From Acinetobacter pseudolwoffii (lineage in GTDB: Bacteria > Pseudomonadota > Gammaproteobacteria > Pseudomonadales > Moraxellaceae), in the NCBI RefSeq assembly GCF_002803605.1, contig NZ_PHRG01000003.1, positions 310,001-374,000 of the forward strand: a stretch of 64,000 nucleotides of DNA, in the 5' to 3' direction. Positions 52,968 to 61,347 of this stretch are shown here, one piece after another. Within the stretch, counting starts at the first letter, position 1. The number at the start of each line of letters is the position of its first letter. Made by a program: the position numbers and the translations under genes. The notes under the pieces were generated by a model. That model did no database searches. It was not told where the DNA came from and worked only from the letters and a program-made list of their open reading frames with translations.

Positions 52968-55514
52968 TTAGGCTTCAACCACTGGAATACGGTTGAGATC
53001 ACGTTCAGCGTCAGTCTTTGGCCGGATCTGACCACGTACAGGTGCAAACTGAATATGCGGGTCATTCTGCTCGGCTGCTTTGGCGTTGATAAAGGTTTTA
53101 AAGCGTTTGCGTACTTCTGGATCTTCAATCGCGGTGCGCCATTCATCCTGATAAGTGCCAATCACATGCTGCATACGGCTTTCCAGTTCAGCCGCAATGC
53201 CAAGCGAATCGTGCACAATGACATCTTTCAGATAATCCAGCCCACCTTCCATATTGTCACGCCATACACTGGTGCGCTGTAGACGATCCGCCGTCTGGAT
53301 ATAGAACATAAAGAAGCGGTCGATATATTTGATGAGTGTGGAAGTATCCAGATCTGAAGCCAGCAGTTCTGCATGGCGCGGCTTCATACCGCCATTGCCG
53401 CAGACATATAAATTCCAGCCTTTTTCCGTGGCAATCACCCCCACATCCTTGCTTTGTGCTTCGGCACATTCACGGGTACAGCCGGATACGGCCATTTTGG
53501 TTTTATGCGGTGAACGCAGGCCCTTGTAACGGTTTTCCAGAAAAATCGCCAAGCCGACAGAATCATCGACGCCAAAACGGCACCAGGTACTGCCCACACA
53601 AGATTTCACGGTACGTAAGGATTTGCCGTAGGCATGTCCGGACTCGAAACCGGCATTGATCAGTTTTCCCCAGATTTCCGGTAATTGATGTACCTGCGCA
53701 CCAAACATGTCAATCCGTTGTCCACCCGTGATTTTCGTATATAAGCCATAATCTTTGGCAATCTGACCGATGCTAATCAGGCCATCCGGGGTGATCTCGC
53801 CGCCTGCCACACGTGGCACAATCGAATAGGAACCATCTTTCTGGATATTGCCCAGATAATAGTCATTGCTGTCCTGCAAACCGGCATGACTTGGTTTCAG
53901 AACAAAATCATTCCAGCAGGATGCCAGAATATTGGCCACAGTCGGTTTGCAGATATCACAGCCCATCCCATGACCATGTTGCTGAATCAGGTCAGAGAAA
54001 GTCTTGATTTCATGCACGCGTACCAGGTGATACAGTTCCTGACGCGAATAGGCAAAATGTTCGCACAGGTGATTGTTCACCGTGACACCCTGACGCTGTA
54101 ATTCGGATTTGAGAACCTGCGTCACCAGTGGCGCACAGCCACCGCACGCCGTTGCAGCCTGCGTGCATTTTTTCAGTGCACCCAATGAAGTTGCACCGCC
54201 ATCAATGGCTGAACAGATATTAGCTTTGGAAACGTTATTACAGGAACAGATGGTCGCACTGTCAGGCAATAAATCGATGCCACTGCCACCCGATTTGGAA
54301 GTTGACTGATCAAAGCCTGGCATGATCAGGCTTTCCGGTTGCTCCGGTACAGCCAGACCATTCAGCATCATTTGTAGGAGATCGCTATACTCTTTGGCAC
54401 AGCCCACCAGCACCGCGCCCAGCAGCTTGGTCCTGTCTGCTGACACCACGATTTTTTTATAAACCTGCGCGGCTTCATCAGCATAGAAATAGCTCAAGGC
54501 ACCAGGTGACATGGCATGTGCGTCACCAATAGAAGCAACATCCACACCCATCAGTTTGAGCTTGGTGCTCATGTCGGCGCCAGCGAATGCATGACTCTCT
54601 TGGCCCAGTACATGTTTCGCTGCGATACGCGCCATGTCATAGCCTGGTGCAACCAGACCATAAATTTTATTGTCCCAAAGTGCACATTCACCAATGGCAT
54701 AAATGTCCGGATGTGAGGTCTGGCAATAATCATTAATGATGATACCGCCTCGTTCACCGATGAGCAGACCGCTCTGCCGGGCCAGTTCATCACGTGGGCG
54801 AATGCCGGCAGAGAATAAAATGATGTCGGTTTCAAGGACTGAGCCATCGCCAAACTTTATTACATGCTGAGTGCTGTCACCATCTTCAATACTTGATGTG
54901 GCTTTCTGGGTATGAACCTTGACGCCTAAATCTTCGATTTTAGAACGCAATACCCGGCCACCCAGATCATCAATCTGCACCGCCATCAGACGCGGTGCAA
55001 ATTCCACCACATGGGTGTCTAGATTCAGATCTCGTAATGCCTTCGCTGCTTCCAGTCCGAGCAAGCCGCCACCAATCACCACACCGGTTTTTGCATTCAG
55101 GCTGGCGGCACGAATCGCGTCCAGATCTTCAATAGTACGATAGACAAAACAGTTTTGACGCTCATTGCCCGGGATTGGCGGTATAAAGGCATAAGAGCCG
55201 GTGGCAAGAATCAACTTGTCAAAACTCAGCACATCACCGTGATTAGTCGTTACCGTTTTATTCAGCTGATCCATTTCAACTGCTTTGGTATTCAGTCGTA
55301 AATCAATGCCATAGGCATCGGCGAAATCACTACGGCATAGACTCAGATCCTTGACCGACTTGCCGCTGAAATATTCGGTCAAATGTACCCGGTCATAAGC
55401 CAAATGTGGCTCTTCTGCCAAAATGGTCAGCTCAATGTCATCACCGGCCTGTTCCAGTACAGATTCGATGAATTTATGCCCCACCATGCCATGCCCAATC
55501 ATGAGAATTTTCAT
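52968..55514 (-). CDS. nirB: Assimilatory nitrite reductase [NAD(P)H], large subunit
   Basis: An 848-residue cytoplasmic enzyme. In order: FAD and NAD(P)H domains (LATGSYAFIPPIPG, VIGGGLLGLEAAKAL), a BFD-like [2Fe-2S] domain near residues 420-475 (CSCNNVSKANIC and CGGCAP), ferredoxin-like nitrite reductase repeats, and the siroheme-4Fe4S site with Cys in CVGSTWCRFG and CTRECAEA. It reduces nitrite to ammonium. Transcription probably starts at a sigma-54-type promoter about 290 bp upstream and crosses a structured leader. GGAG lies 7 nt before the ATG. nirD follows directly. Confidence 0.95.
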   Translation of the reverse strand: MKILMIGHGMVGHKFIESVLEQAGDDIELTILAEEPHLAYDRVHLTEYFSGKSVKDLSLCRSDFADAYGIDLRLNTKAVEMDQLNKTVTTNHGDVLSFDKLILATGSYAFIPPIPGNERQNCFVYRTIEDLDAIRAASLNAKTGVVIGGGLLGLEAAKALRDLNLDTHVVEFAPRLMAVQIDDLGGRVLRSKIEDLGVKVHTQKATSSIEDGDSTQHVIKFGDGSVLETDIILFSAGIRPRDELARQSGLLIGERGGIIINDYCQTSHPDIYAIGECALWDNKIYGLVAPGYDMARIAAKHVLGQESHAFAGADMSTKLKLMGVDVASIGDAHAMSPGALSYFYADEAAQVYKKIVVSADRTKLLGAVLVGCAKEYSDLLQMMLNGLAVPEQPESLIMPGFDQSTSKSGGSGIDLLPDSATICSCNNVSKANICSAIDGGATSLGALKKCTQAATACGGCAPLVTQVLKSELQRQGVTVNNHLCEHFAYSRQELYHLVRVHEIKTFSDLIQQHGHGMGCDICKPTVANILASCWNDFVLKPSHAGLQDSNDYYLGNIQKDGSYSIVPRVAGGEITPDGLISIGQIAKDYGLYTKITGGQRIDMFGAQVHQLPEIWGKLINAGFESGHAYGKSLRTVKSCVGSTWCRFGVDDSVGLAIFLENRYKGLRSPHKTKMAVSGCTRECAEAQSKDVGVIATEKGWNLYVCGNGGMKPRHAELLASDLDTSTLIKYIDRFFMFYIQTADRLQRTSVWRDNMEGGLDYLKDVIVHDSLGIAAELESRMQHVIGTYQDEWRTAIEDPEVRKRFKTFINAKAAEQNDPHIQFAPVRGQIRPKTDAERDLNRIPVVEA

Positions 55515-55549
55515 ATCTGCGCTCCGACTATTGTTTTTTTAAAGACGAT

Positions 55550-55584
55550 AAAAAGCCACATATCAGATCTAGTGGTTGATATGT
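55550..55584 (-). terminator. Terminator-like stem at the end of the nirB leader
   Basis: ACATATCA/TGATATGT (8 bp) is followed on the minus strand by GGC and TTTTT, about 40 bp before the nirB ATG. It is A/T-rich and so weaker than the nirC one. Confidence 0.45.
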
Positions 55585-55615
55585 CGACTGTTTGAATGGG
55601 TGGTAAATACCGTGC

Positions 55616-55635
55616 CCAGCTGTTTGAAATGCTGG
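55616..55635 (-). other. Hairpin in the nirB leader
   Basis: CCAGC/GCTGG with a 10-nt loop, enclosed by a longer-range ACCGT/ACGGT pairing in the transcript. The 9-mer TTGAAATGC occurs twice nearby (55623 and 55644). Confidence 0.4.
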
Positions 55636-55714
55636 ATCAAAGGTTGAAATGCCCGTACGGTTTGTATTGCTGAACAACTGACCATGTCATTTATCCTGTG
55701 CTGAACGAAATATC

Positions 55715-55739
55715 AGTTGCACCCTTTTAAAGTGCAACT
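55715..55739. other. Perfect 8-bp stem-loop in the nirB leader
   Basis: AGTTGCAC/GTGCAACT with a 9-nt loop. No T-run follows; probably a structural part of the leader. Confidence 0.55.
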
Positions 55740-55747
55740 ACGATCAG

Positions 55748-55767
55748 AACGGGCATCGTTGGCCGTT
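55748..55767 (-). promoter_or_regulatory. ANTAR-like hairpin in the nirB leader
   Basis: AACGGCC-AACGAT-GCCCGTT in the transcript: six pairs plus one C-C mismatch closing a six-base loop with A at 1 and G at 4. The loop shares AACG with P1 of the nirC leader. Confidence 0.5.
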
Positions 55768-55803
55768 ATTCGTATTGAAAGTCATCTTTGACAATTTGAT
55801 AAA

Positions 55804-55819
55804 TGCAGGAAGCATGCCA
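55804..55819 (-). promoter_or_regulatory. Sigma-54-like promoter of nirB
   Basis: TGGCATGCTTCCTGCA on the minus strand has the correct GG-to-GC spacing and differs from consensus TGGCACG-N4-TTGCW at two places. Confidence 0.7.
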
Positions 55820-55899
55820 ACTTTTTTAGTAACACAATGACTGATATCAGCCAGAAAATTGCAGGAAATGCTTTATTTTGATGATGGATGCCAAACTCC

Positions 55900-55940
55900 T
55901 GCACCAAATTGAACTCAAAATAACTCTTTGATGCACCAAT
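55900..55940. promoter_or_regulatory. Pair of NtrC-like half-sites upstream of nirB
   Basis: TGCACCAAATT at 55900-55910 and TGCACCAAT at 55932-55940 lie about 80-130 bp upstream of the sigma-54-like promoter, the usual enhancer distance. Confidence 0.5.
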
Positions 55941-56005
55941 ATCATGGCATGTTTTTTGCATTATTCGTACTTGAATATTCCTTAGGCCTTACTTGAAAAT
56001 ATTCC

Positions 56006-56584
56006 ATGTCTAAATTACGAATTGCTCTTATTGATGATGATCTGGAGCGCGCCCAATTCATCCAGGAATCGCTGCTGTTACATGATTTTCAGGTGGTGGC
56101 CTGTTTAATCCTGAATGATCTGAATATGGTGCATGTCAAAGGCATCCATGCAGATGTGATTCTGCTAAATATGGATCATCCACATCGGGATATTATTGAA
56201 AGCTGTGTCAGCCAATATGAACTTCCTACCGTACTGTTTACCCAAAACTCCAATAAAGACACCATCAAAAGTGCGATTGATGCCGGGATCACGGCTTATA
56301 TTGTCGATGGTATTGATCCCAGCAAATTAGAAAGCATTCTGGAAATATCAATTGAACAGTTCCGCAAGCATAAAAAGCTGCTGAACGATTTAAAAGAAAC
56401 CCAAGACAAGCTGATTGACCGTAAAGATATCGATAAAGCCAAAGCATTGCTGATCCAGCTGCATGCATTATCTGAAGAACAGGCCTTTGCCTTATTACGT
56501 AAAAATGCCATGAGTCACCGGATTACCATTGGTGAAATGGCCAGACGCCTGCTCGATGCACAGAAGCTGTTATTGGGCCAATAA
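56006..56584 (+). CDS. nasT: ANTAR-domain antitermination regulator NasT
   Basis: A 192-residue protein. Residues 1 to about 120 are a receiver-like domain (IALIDDDLERAQ, LLNMDHP with an Asp in the phosphoacceptor position, VLFTQN). A coiled linker leads to the ANTAR RNA-binding domain at about 135-190 (KAKALLIQLHALSEEQAFALLRK, then IGEMARRLLDAQ). NasT binds paired hairpins in mRNA leaders and prevents termination. Its partner NasS is encoded 10 bp downstream, and the nirC leader in this window contains matching hairpins. Confidence 0.92.
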   Translation: MSKLRIALIDDDLERAQFIQESLLLHDFQVVACLILNDLNMVHVKGIHADVILLNMDHPHRDIIESCVSQYELPTVLFTQNSNKDTIKSAIDAGITAYIVDGIDPSKLESILEISIEQFRKHKKLLNDLKETQDKLIDRKDIDKAKALLIQLHALSEEQAFALLRKNAMSHRITIGEMARRLLDAQKLLLGQ

Positions 56585-56594
56585 GGAAAAGCAT

Positions 56595-57596
56595 ATGTCC
56601 ACATTAGAAAAAACTGAACTCAATATTGGCTATATTCCTTTGCTTGATTGTGTGGCCATTCTCTGGGCCGAAAAACAGGGTTATTTTGCCGAACAGGGAT
56701 TAACCATCAACTTAATCCGGGAGGCCTCCTGGTCCAGTTTAAGAGACCGTCTGGCCTATGGCTTTCTGGACGCTGCGCATTGTTTGTCCGCCATGCTACC
56801 TGCTGCTGCTCTGGGTACAGACCAGTTACAGGTGGCTTTGCAAACCCCGTTGGTACTGAGCATGAATCAGGCTTTTATCAGCCTGCGTCAAGATCTGTGT
56901 CATGAATTGGGAATTGATGCAGAAGATGATGAAAAAAGCAGTTCTCAAAAACTGGTGCAGGCCTTGCAACAACAGCAGAAAATGAATCTGGCCTATGTCT
57001 ATAAGCACTCAATTCATCATTATTGTATAAAAGAATGGTTAGCCCTGACAGATGTCAATATTGCCCACAAGATTCAGCTCATGACCTCACCACCAGCTTC
57101 GATGGTAAAAGGAATCTCGGAACAGGTCTTTGATGGCTTTTGTGTGGGAGAACCCTGGAATATTCAGGCCAAGCTTGAAGGCTATAGTTTAATTGTCGCT
57201 GCAAGCCAGAATGTCATTCCTAAAGTTGCCGACAAGGTTCTGGCCATGACTCAGGAATGGGCAGAATTACATCCATGCACGGTGAAGGCTTTGGTCAATG
57301 CTGTCCAGAAAGCCCAAACGGATTTAAAACAGCGTGCTGATCTGTCCCAAGTTTGGGACATGCTGGTTGATTATCAGATTATCCAGTTTGAATGCTCTGC
57401 ACAGCGTCATGTCTGTGACTATCATAAAATTCAAAACATCATCCGCAATCTTGTTGGTGCAAGTGCGAAACCGCAGCTTGCCGATTTTATCTGGTTAATC
57501 GAGCAGATTGAAAAATGGGATGGTGTCGAAATCTCTGAGATAGAGAAAAAGCAGATTGCAGCACAATGCATGTATGCTGAAATGCTATTTGCTTAA
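56595..57596 (+). CDS. nasS: Nitrate/nitrite sensor NasS (NrtA-like, cytoplasmic)
   Basis: A 333-residue periplasmic-binding-protein-like sensor without a signal peptide. It begins STLEKTELNIGYIPLLDCVAILWAEKQGYFAEQGL and has WSSLRDRLAYGFLDAAHCLS and FDGFCVGEPWNIQA, typical of NrtA/CmpA-type anion-binding folds. The absence of a signal peptide fits a cytosolic sensor that holds NasT inactive until nitrate or nitrite binds. The ATG at 56595 is chosen for its AAGGAAA site; the frame is open 22 codons further upstream inside nasT. Its end overlaps the convergent LysR gene by 12 bp. Confidence 0.9.
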   Translation: MSTLEKTELNIGYIPLLDCVAILWAEKQGYFAEQGLTINLIREASWSSLRDRLAYGFLDAAHCLSAMLPAAALGTDQLQVALQTPLVLSMNQAFISLRQDLCHELGIDAEDDEKSSSQKLVQALQQQQKMNLAYVYKHSIHHYCIKEWLALTDVNIAHKIQLMTSPPASMVKGISEQVFDGFCVGEPWNIQAKLEGYSLIVAASQNVIPKVADKVLAMTQEWAELHPCTVKALVNAVQKAQTDLKQRADLSQVWDMLVDYQIIQFECSAQRHVCDYHKIQNIIRNLVGASAKPQLADFIWLIEQIEKWDGVEISEIEKKQIAAQCMYAEMLFA

Positions 57597-58478
57597 GATT
57601 TCATGCAACATATTGCGTAGCCATTGATGACTGGTTTTATGATGACAGGACATATGCCAATACTGCTTTACAGAATAGGTCGGGAAAGCAATCGGTGCCC
57701 CAAAAATCTTGAGATTGCCACGTGATAACAGGACTTCACTCAAATAATAAGGCACGGTCGCAATCGCATCGGTTTCCTGTACCACCAGTCCCACGCCTAA
57801 ATAGCTGGGCAGACGCATTAGAATGTCGCGCTTGAGTTCCAGATTCAGCAATTCATTTTCAATATGGTAATGCCCCATCCCGGCATCAATATCGATATGG
57901 GTTTCACGTAAATACTCTTCGGTCGTGATGCTGTCACCCGTTAGTCGCGGATGGTCTTTCGCTGCGATCACCACATAATACTGTTCAAACAGTTTCTGCT
58001 GATAAAAGCCATTCTCCAGATTTGGCAAGAAGCCCAAAGCCAGATCAATCTCGCCATTGGCCATCTGATAACTGGTTTCCGAGGTAATCGGACGCACATT
58101 CAGGCGGATATGTGATGCATGCTGCTTGAGATACTGTGAAATTTTTGGCAATAACACCAGATGCGATACATCGGTCATCGCCAGTGTAAAACGTTGCTGT
58201 GAAGTGACCTGATCAAAATTGATGGTGAAATTATTAATCGCTTCAACTTTACTGAGTGCTTCACTGACCAAGGGAAACAACTGCTTAGATAAATCTGTCG
58301 GCAGCATTTCATTGCCAATACGTAAAAATAAAGGATCACCATAATGCTGGCGAATTTTATTCAGCAGATTGCTCACCGCTGGCTGGCTCATGTCTAAATG
58401 ATCAGCTGCCTGAGATACGTTTTTAAATTTATAGACATAATAAAAAATACTGAGCAATTTACAGTCAAGTTCAAACAC
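57585..58478 (-). CDS. LysR-family transcriptional regulator
   Basis: A 297-residue LysR-type protein. The winged helix-turn-helix occupies residues 1-62 (FKNVSQAADHLDMSQPAVSNLLNKIRQHYGDPLF), followed by the effector-binding domain (ISQYLKQHASHIRLNVRP, GEIDLALGFLP). It resembles the NodD/NahR-like branch that responds to small aromatic acids. The target is unknown. It is convergent with nasS and need not belong to the nitrite locus. Translation appears to begin at GTG with AGGA about 10 nt upstream. Confidence 0.85.
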   Translation of the reverse strand: MFELDCKLLSIFYYVYKFKNVSQAADHLDMSQPAVSNLLNKIRQHYGDPLFLRIGNEMLPTDLSKQLFPLVSEALSKVEAINNFTINFDQVTSQQRFTLAMTDVSHLVLLPKISQYLKQHASHIRLNVRPITSETSYQMANGEIDLALGFLPNLENGFYQQKLFEQYYVVIAAKDHPRLTGDSITTEEYLRETHIDIDAGMGHYHIENELLNLELKRDILMRLPSYLGVGLVVQETDAIATVPYYLSEVLLSRGNLKIFGAPIAFPTYSVKQYWHMSCHHKTSHQWLRNMLHEILSK

Positions 58479-58760
58479 AGAAACACATTTCCTTTAACTT
58501 TCTAATAATTTTGACGAAGATATCATCGACATCATTTTATCAATTGCCAATGTTCAAATATAACACTTTGCAACGATTTCTAGGATCAGTCAATTTCCAT
58601 GTGGTGTTAAAAATTACTTTTCTCTGATGTGGAGCCTCGTTACAAGTAGTTCTGTTGTAAATATGCACTTCTGTTTTTCCTTGGTCAACTTAAACACGCA
58701 AGCTTCATGCTATATACTCAAGCCCACAGAATTAACGATGCAAATTAAGAGAAATATCTT

Positions 58761-59471
58761 ATGTTCCAAGGCAAAAAGTTGGTGTGTTTTGATTTGGATG
58801 GCACCTTGATTGATTCCGTGGGAGTCTGGAATCAGGTCGATGCTGCGCTGATTCAGGAGTTGGCAAATATTGAAGTCGACTTAAGTCAGATCCAGCAACA
58901 GCGCGATCTTCAGCTCAAAAAATTTAAACATCGGCCGGATCCCTATCTGGAATATTGTGCTTATTTAAAAGCGCTTTATGGATTTGCGCCGAATAAAGAA
59001 GAAGTAAAAAACCGCCGTTATGCAATTTCACGGCATTTTCTCGATCATGTGGTCGAGCTAAAACCACATGCTGAACGGTTCATTCAAGCCCTGAAACAAC
59101 AAGGGATTCAGATCGCCCTGACCACAACCACCAGTTTGTTCAATGTGCAGCGTTATCAGGACAATAATCAAAACATTAACAAAAAAATCAGCTTTAATGA
59201 TGACTTTGCCCTGCTCTTGACCCGTGAAAATGTGCAGAACATCAAGCCGCATCCTGAAGTCTATTTCAATGCCCTTCAGCATTTTCAGGTGCAAGCCGCA
59301 GATTGCCTGATTATTGAGGATTCATTAATTGGCGTTGAAGCGGCCAACAATGCAGGAATCGATGTGATTGCAGTTTATGATCAATACTCTGTTCATGAAA
59401 TAGATTTGATCAAGGTCCAAGCAAATTATTTTGCAGAAGATTTTACTGAGTTATTAAGTTTAGCCCAATAA
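58761..59471 (+). CDS. HAD-superfamily phosphatase (phosphoglycolate phosphatase/beta-phosphoglucomutase-like)
   Basis: A 236-residue HAD hydrolase with an alpha-helical cap. Motif I FDLDGTLIDS holds the nucleophile Asp at about residue 11, motif II is in ALTTTTS near 117, the Lys is in IKPHPE near 160, and motif IV is IEDSLIGVEAA near 185. It acts on a small phosphorylated metabolite that cannot be named from sequence. It follows a 280-bp AT-rich gap without other features. It ends in a bidirectional terminator facing the lipoprotein gene. Confidence 0.85.
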   Translation: MFQGKKLVCFDLDGTLIDSVGVWNQVDAALIQELANIEVDLSQIQQQRDLQLKKFKHRPDPYLEYCAYLKALYGFAPNKEEVKNRRYAISRHFLDHVVELKPHAERFIQALKQQGIQIALTTTTSLFNVQRYQDNNQNINKKISFNDDFALLLTRENVQNIKPHPEVYFNALQHFQVQAADCLIIEDSLIGVEAANNAGIDVIAVYDQYSVHEIDLIKVQANYFAEDFTELLSLAQ

Positions 59472-59511
59472 AAAAAATGCCATGAATCATTGTATTTCAT
59501 GACATTTTTTT
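59469..59511. terminator. Bidirectional intrinsic terminator
   Basis: AAAAAATG-c-CATGAA/TTCATG-a-CATTTTTT with a loop of about 9 nt, between the convergent HAD and lipoprotein genes. Confidence 0.85.
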
Positions 59512-59540
59512 CTGCAGATCTCTGACCTGAGAAGAAAACG

Positions 59541-59891
59541 TTATTTGGCTTTCTCATAGACTGAGCCTGAACCGACCAGATTTCCTGTTTTTTCATCGAT
59601 TGCAAAATCAACCATACCCGCACCTGCATTTAACTGAAGTAAGCCATTTTTGCTCACTGCTGCCGGCATCGGATTTTTCTTTTCGGTTTTACCAGTTTCT
59701 TTGTCTTTTATGGTGTTGGTAATGAAGTAATTTTCACCATTTTTCGAAATGACCAATACATTTTCAAGTTTTGGATTTTCCAGCGTATTTTTCCAGTTTC
59801 CCTGATAATCTGGAGCTGGTGCTTCTGTGAGGTTACAAGCAGTTAAAAGCAGTAATAATGAGATGCCTGAAAAAAATTGAAGATATTTCAA
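59541..59891 (-). CDS. Small lipoprotein of unknown function
   Basis: A 116-residue secreted protein. The signal sequence has a hydrophobic core (ISLLLLL) and the lipobox LTAC with the lipidated Cys at residue 19. The mature part is about 98 residues, rich in Lys and Asn, with short beta-strand-like stretches (VLVISKNGENYFI). I do not recognise the family. The start is TTG: AAGGG lies 7 nt upstream and there is no in-frame ATG that would keep the signal peptide. Confidence 0.78.
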   Translation of the reverse strand: MKYLQFFSGISLLLLLTACNLTEAPAPDYQGNWKNTLENPKLENVLVISKNGENYFITNTIKDKETGKTEKKNPMPAAVSKNGLLQLNAGAGMVDFAIDEKTGNLVGSGSVYEKAK

Positions 59892-60086
59892 AACTGAGCC
59901 CTTGAGTGTGACAACGCGGCCATTATAGAGACAACCCTCTAGAGCTTAAGCAGGTTGTTGTAGGCAAAGCGTTTCAGCAGTACCGTATCTGTTTTTCTTT
60001 GGTGATTTTTTTGAAATATCTCTCCATACTTCATTCATAAAAATGGATGATTCAATTTCTACTAAAACGACAAAAAAGCAAAAAAG

Positions 60087-60117
60087 GCCTCAATAGACCA
60101 TGTAAATCTATTGAGGC
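60087..60117 (-). terminator. Intrinsic terminator after the desaturase gene
   Basis: GCCTCAATAGA/TCTATTGAGGC (11 bp, 9-nt loop) followed on the minus strand by TTTTTT. Confidence 0.9.
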
Positions 60118-60149
60118 GTAGCAAACGGGTGAATACCACACATTAAAAA

Positions 60150-61316
60150 TTAGGGCATGATTTTGGATTTAAAGTAGCTCAATGCAGATTTAGCAGAGTG
60201 GGTTTTTTCAATAATCTGTGCAGTCCAGTGATTCGGCAATGAACATTTGGCCAGACGCACCCAAACAGTAGAAAACTGTTTTATAAAGCTCGCTTCATTA
60301 TAATGAATGCCATATTCAGCACACAGCGCTTTTACTTTCGGCGCCACCTGCGCATAGCGATTGGCTGGCATGTCCGGAAATAGATGATGTTCAATCTGAT
60401 GGCTCAAATTACCACTCAAAATATGCAGCCAGTCCGTCCCGGTAAAATTACTCGAACCACGAACCTGGCGTAAATACCACTCAGCACGGGTTTCATTGTC
60501 GGTATTGTCCATCTCAAAAGTTTCAGCATCTTCCGTAAAATGACCATTAAAAATCACCGCAGACGCCCACAGACTACGAATTACATTGGCTACAGCATTT
60601 CCGGCAAACACAGGAATGGCATTCGGGCCAGCAATCACTGGAAAAAATACATAATCTTTTAACACCTGACGGCGCATTTTTTGACGCAGTGGAGCCGCTT
60701 CTTTCCAAACTTCTTTCCAGGTTTTGGTTTTATAGGCAATCACATCTTCCAGATGCAAGCGTTGCAGGCCGACATACCATTCAAAAAACACCATTAACTG
60801 CATGCCCAGTGGAATATTCAACAGGAAACGTGGTTCCCATTTTTGGGATTCACTGACCCGAATCAGGCCATAACCGACATCATGATCCATCCCGACAATA
60901 TTGGTATAGGTATGATGAATATAGTTATGGGTATATTTCCAGTCATCTCCTGTGGAAATCGTATCCCAGTCATAGGTGGTTCCGTTCAGGGTCGGATCAT
61001 TCATCCAGTCGAACTGACCGTGCATGACATTATGTCCCAGCTCCATATTTTCCACAATTTTGGAGATGCCAAGCAGCCCTGTCCCTGCCAGCCAAACCGG
61101 TGGCAACCAGCCAGCAAACATCAACATGCCTCGGGATGCAATTTCGCTATAACGGACAAAATTACGGATTTTATAAATATAATTGGCGTCTTTTTCACCC
61201 AGATCGTCCATGACCTCGCGGCGGATCGCATCGACTTTAGCACCAAACTCCTCAATCTGTTCAGGACTGAGAAATTGCGACTTACTGTGTCGTTTAAAAT
61301 CAATTTGCATATTCAT
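60150..61316 (-). CDS. Membrane fatty-acid (acyl-CoA/acyl-lipid) desaturase
   Basis: A 388-residue di-iron membrane desaturase. The three His boxes are clear: HNVMH near residue 94, HNYIHH near 130, and HQIEHH near 311. Hydrophobic stretches around residues 65-85 and 150-170 and near 230 would span the membrane. It introduces a double bond into a fatty acyl chain using O2 and electrons, here surely from the ferredoxin reductase encoded 31 bp upstream on the same strand. AAGG precedes the ATG. Confidence 0.9.
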   Translation of the reverse strand: MNMQIDFKRHSKSQFLSPEQIEEFGAKVDAIRREVMDDLGEKDANYIYKIRNFVRYSEIASRGMLMFAGWLPPVWLAGTGLLGISKIVENMELGHNVMHGQFDWMNDPTLNGTTYDWDTISTGDDWKYTHNYIHHTYTNIVGMDHDVGYGLIRVSESQKWEPRFLLNIPLGMQLMVFFEWYVGLQRLHLEDVIAYKTKTWKEVWKEAAPLRQKMRRQVLKDYVFFPVIAGPNAIPVFAGNAVANVIRSLWASAVIFNGHFTEDAETFEMDNTDNETRAEWYLRQVRGSSNFTGTDWLHILSGNLSHQIEHHLFPDMPANRYAQVAPKVKALCAEYGIHYNEASFIKQFSTVWVRLAKCSLPNHWTAQIIEKTHSAKSALSYFKSKIMP

Positions 61317-61347
61317 GGGAGCACCTTTTTATTCGTTTAATACTGGC

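Larger units (their letters stand above)
55515..56005. promoter_or_regulatory. Divergent nirB-nasT control region, 491 bp
   Basis: Leftward it holds two TGCACCAA half-sites, a sigma-54-like promoter and a leader of about 280 nt with several hairpins (one ANTAR-like loop, one 8-bp GC-containing stem and a terminator-like stem near the start codon). Rightward it holds the nasT promoter, which I could not define. No small ORF is convincing. Confidence 0.6.

Noticed and set aside
55715..55739. The AGTTGCAC/GTGCAACT stem as the second ANTAR hairpin of the nirB leader.
   Set aside because: The loop is nine bases, or five with wobble pairs, and lacks the A1/G4 six-base pattern; it also does not overlap a terminator.
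60843..61340. A 165-codon rightward frame opposite the desaturase.
   Set aside because: It is antisense to a gene with all three His boxes and lacks its own supporting signals.
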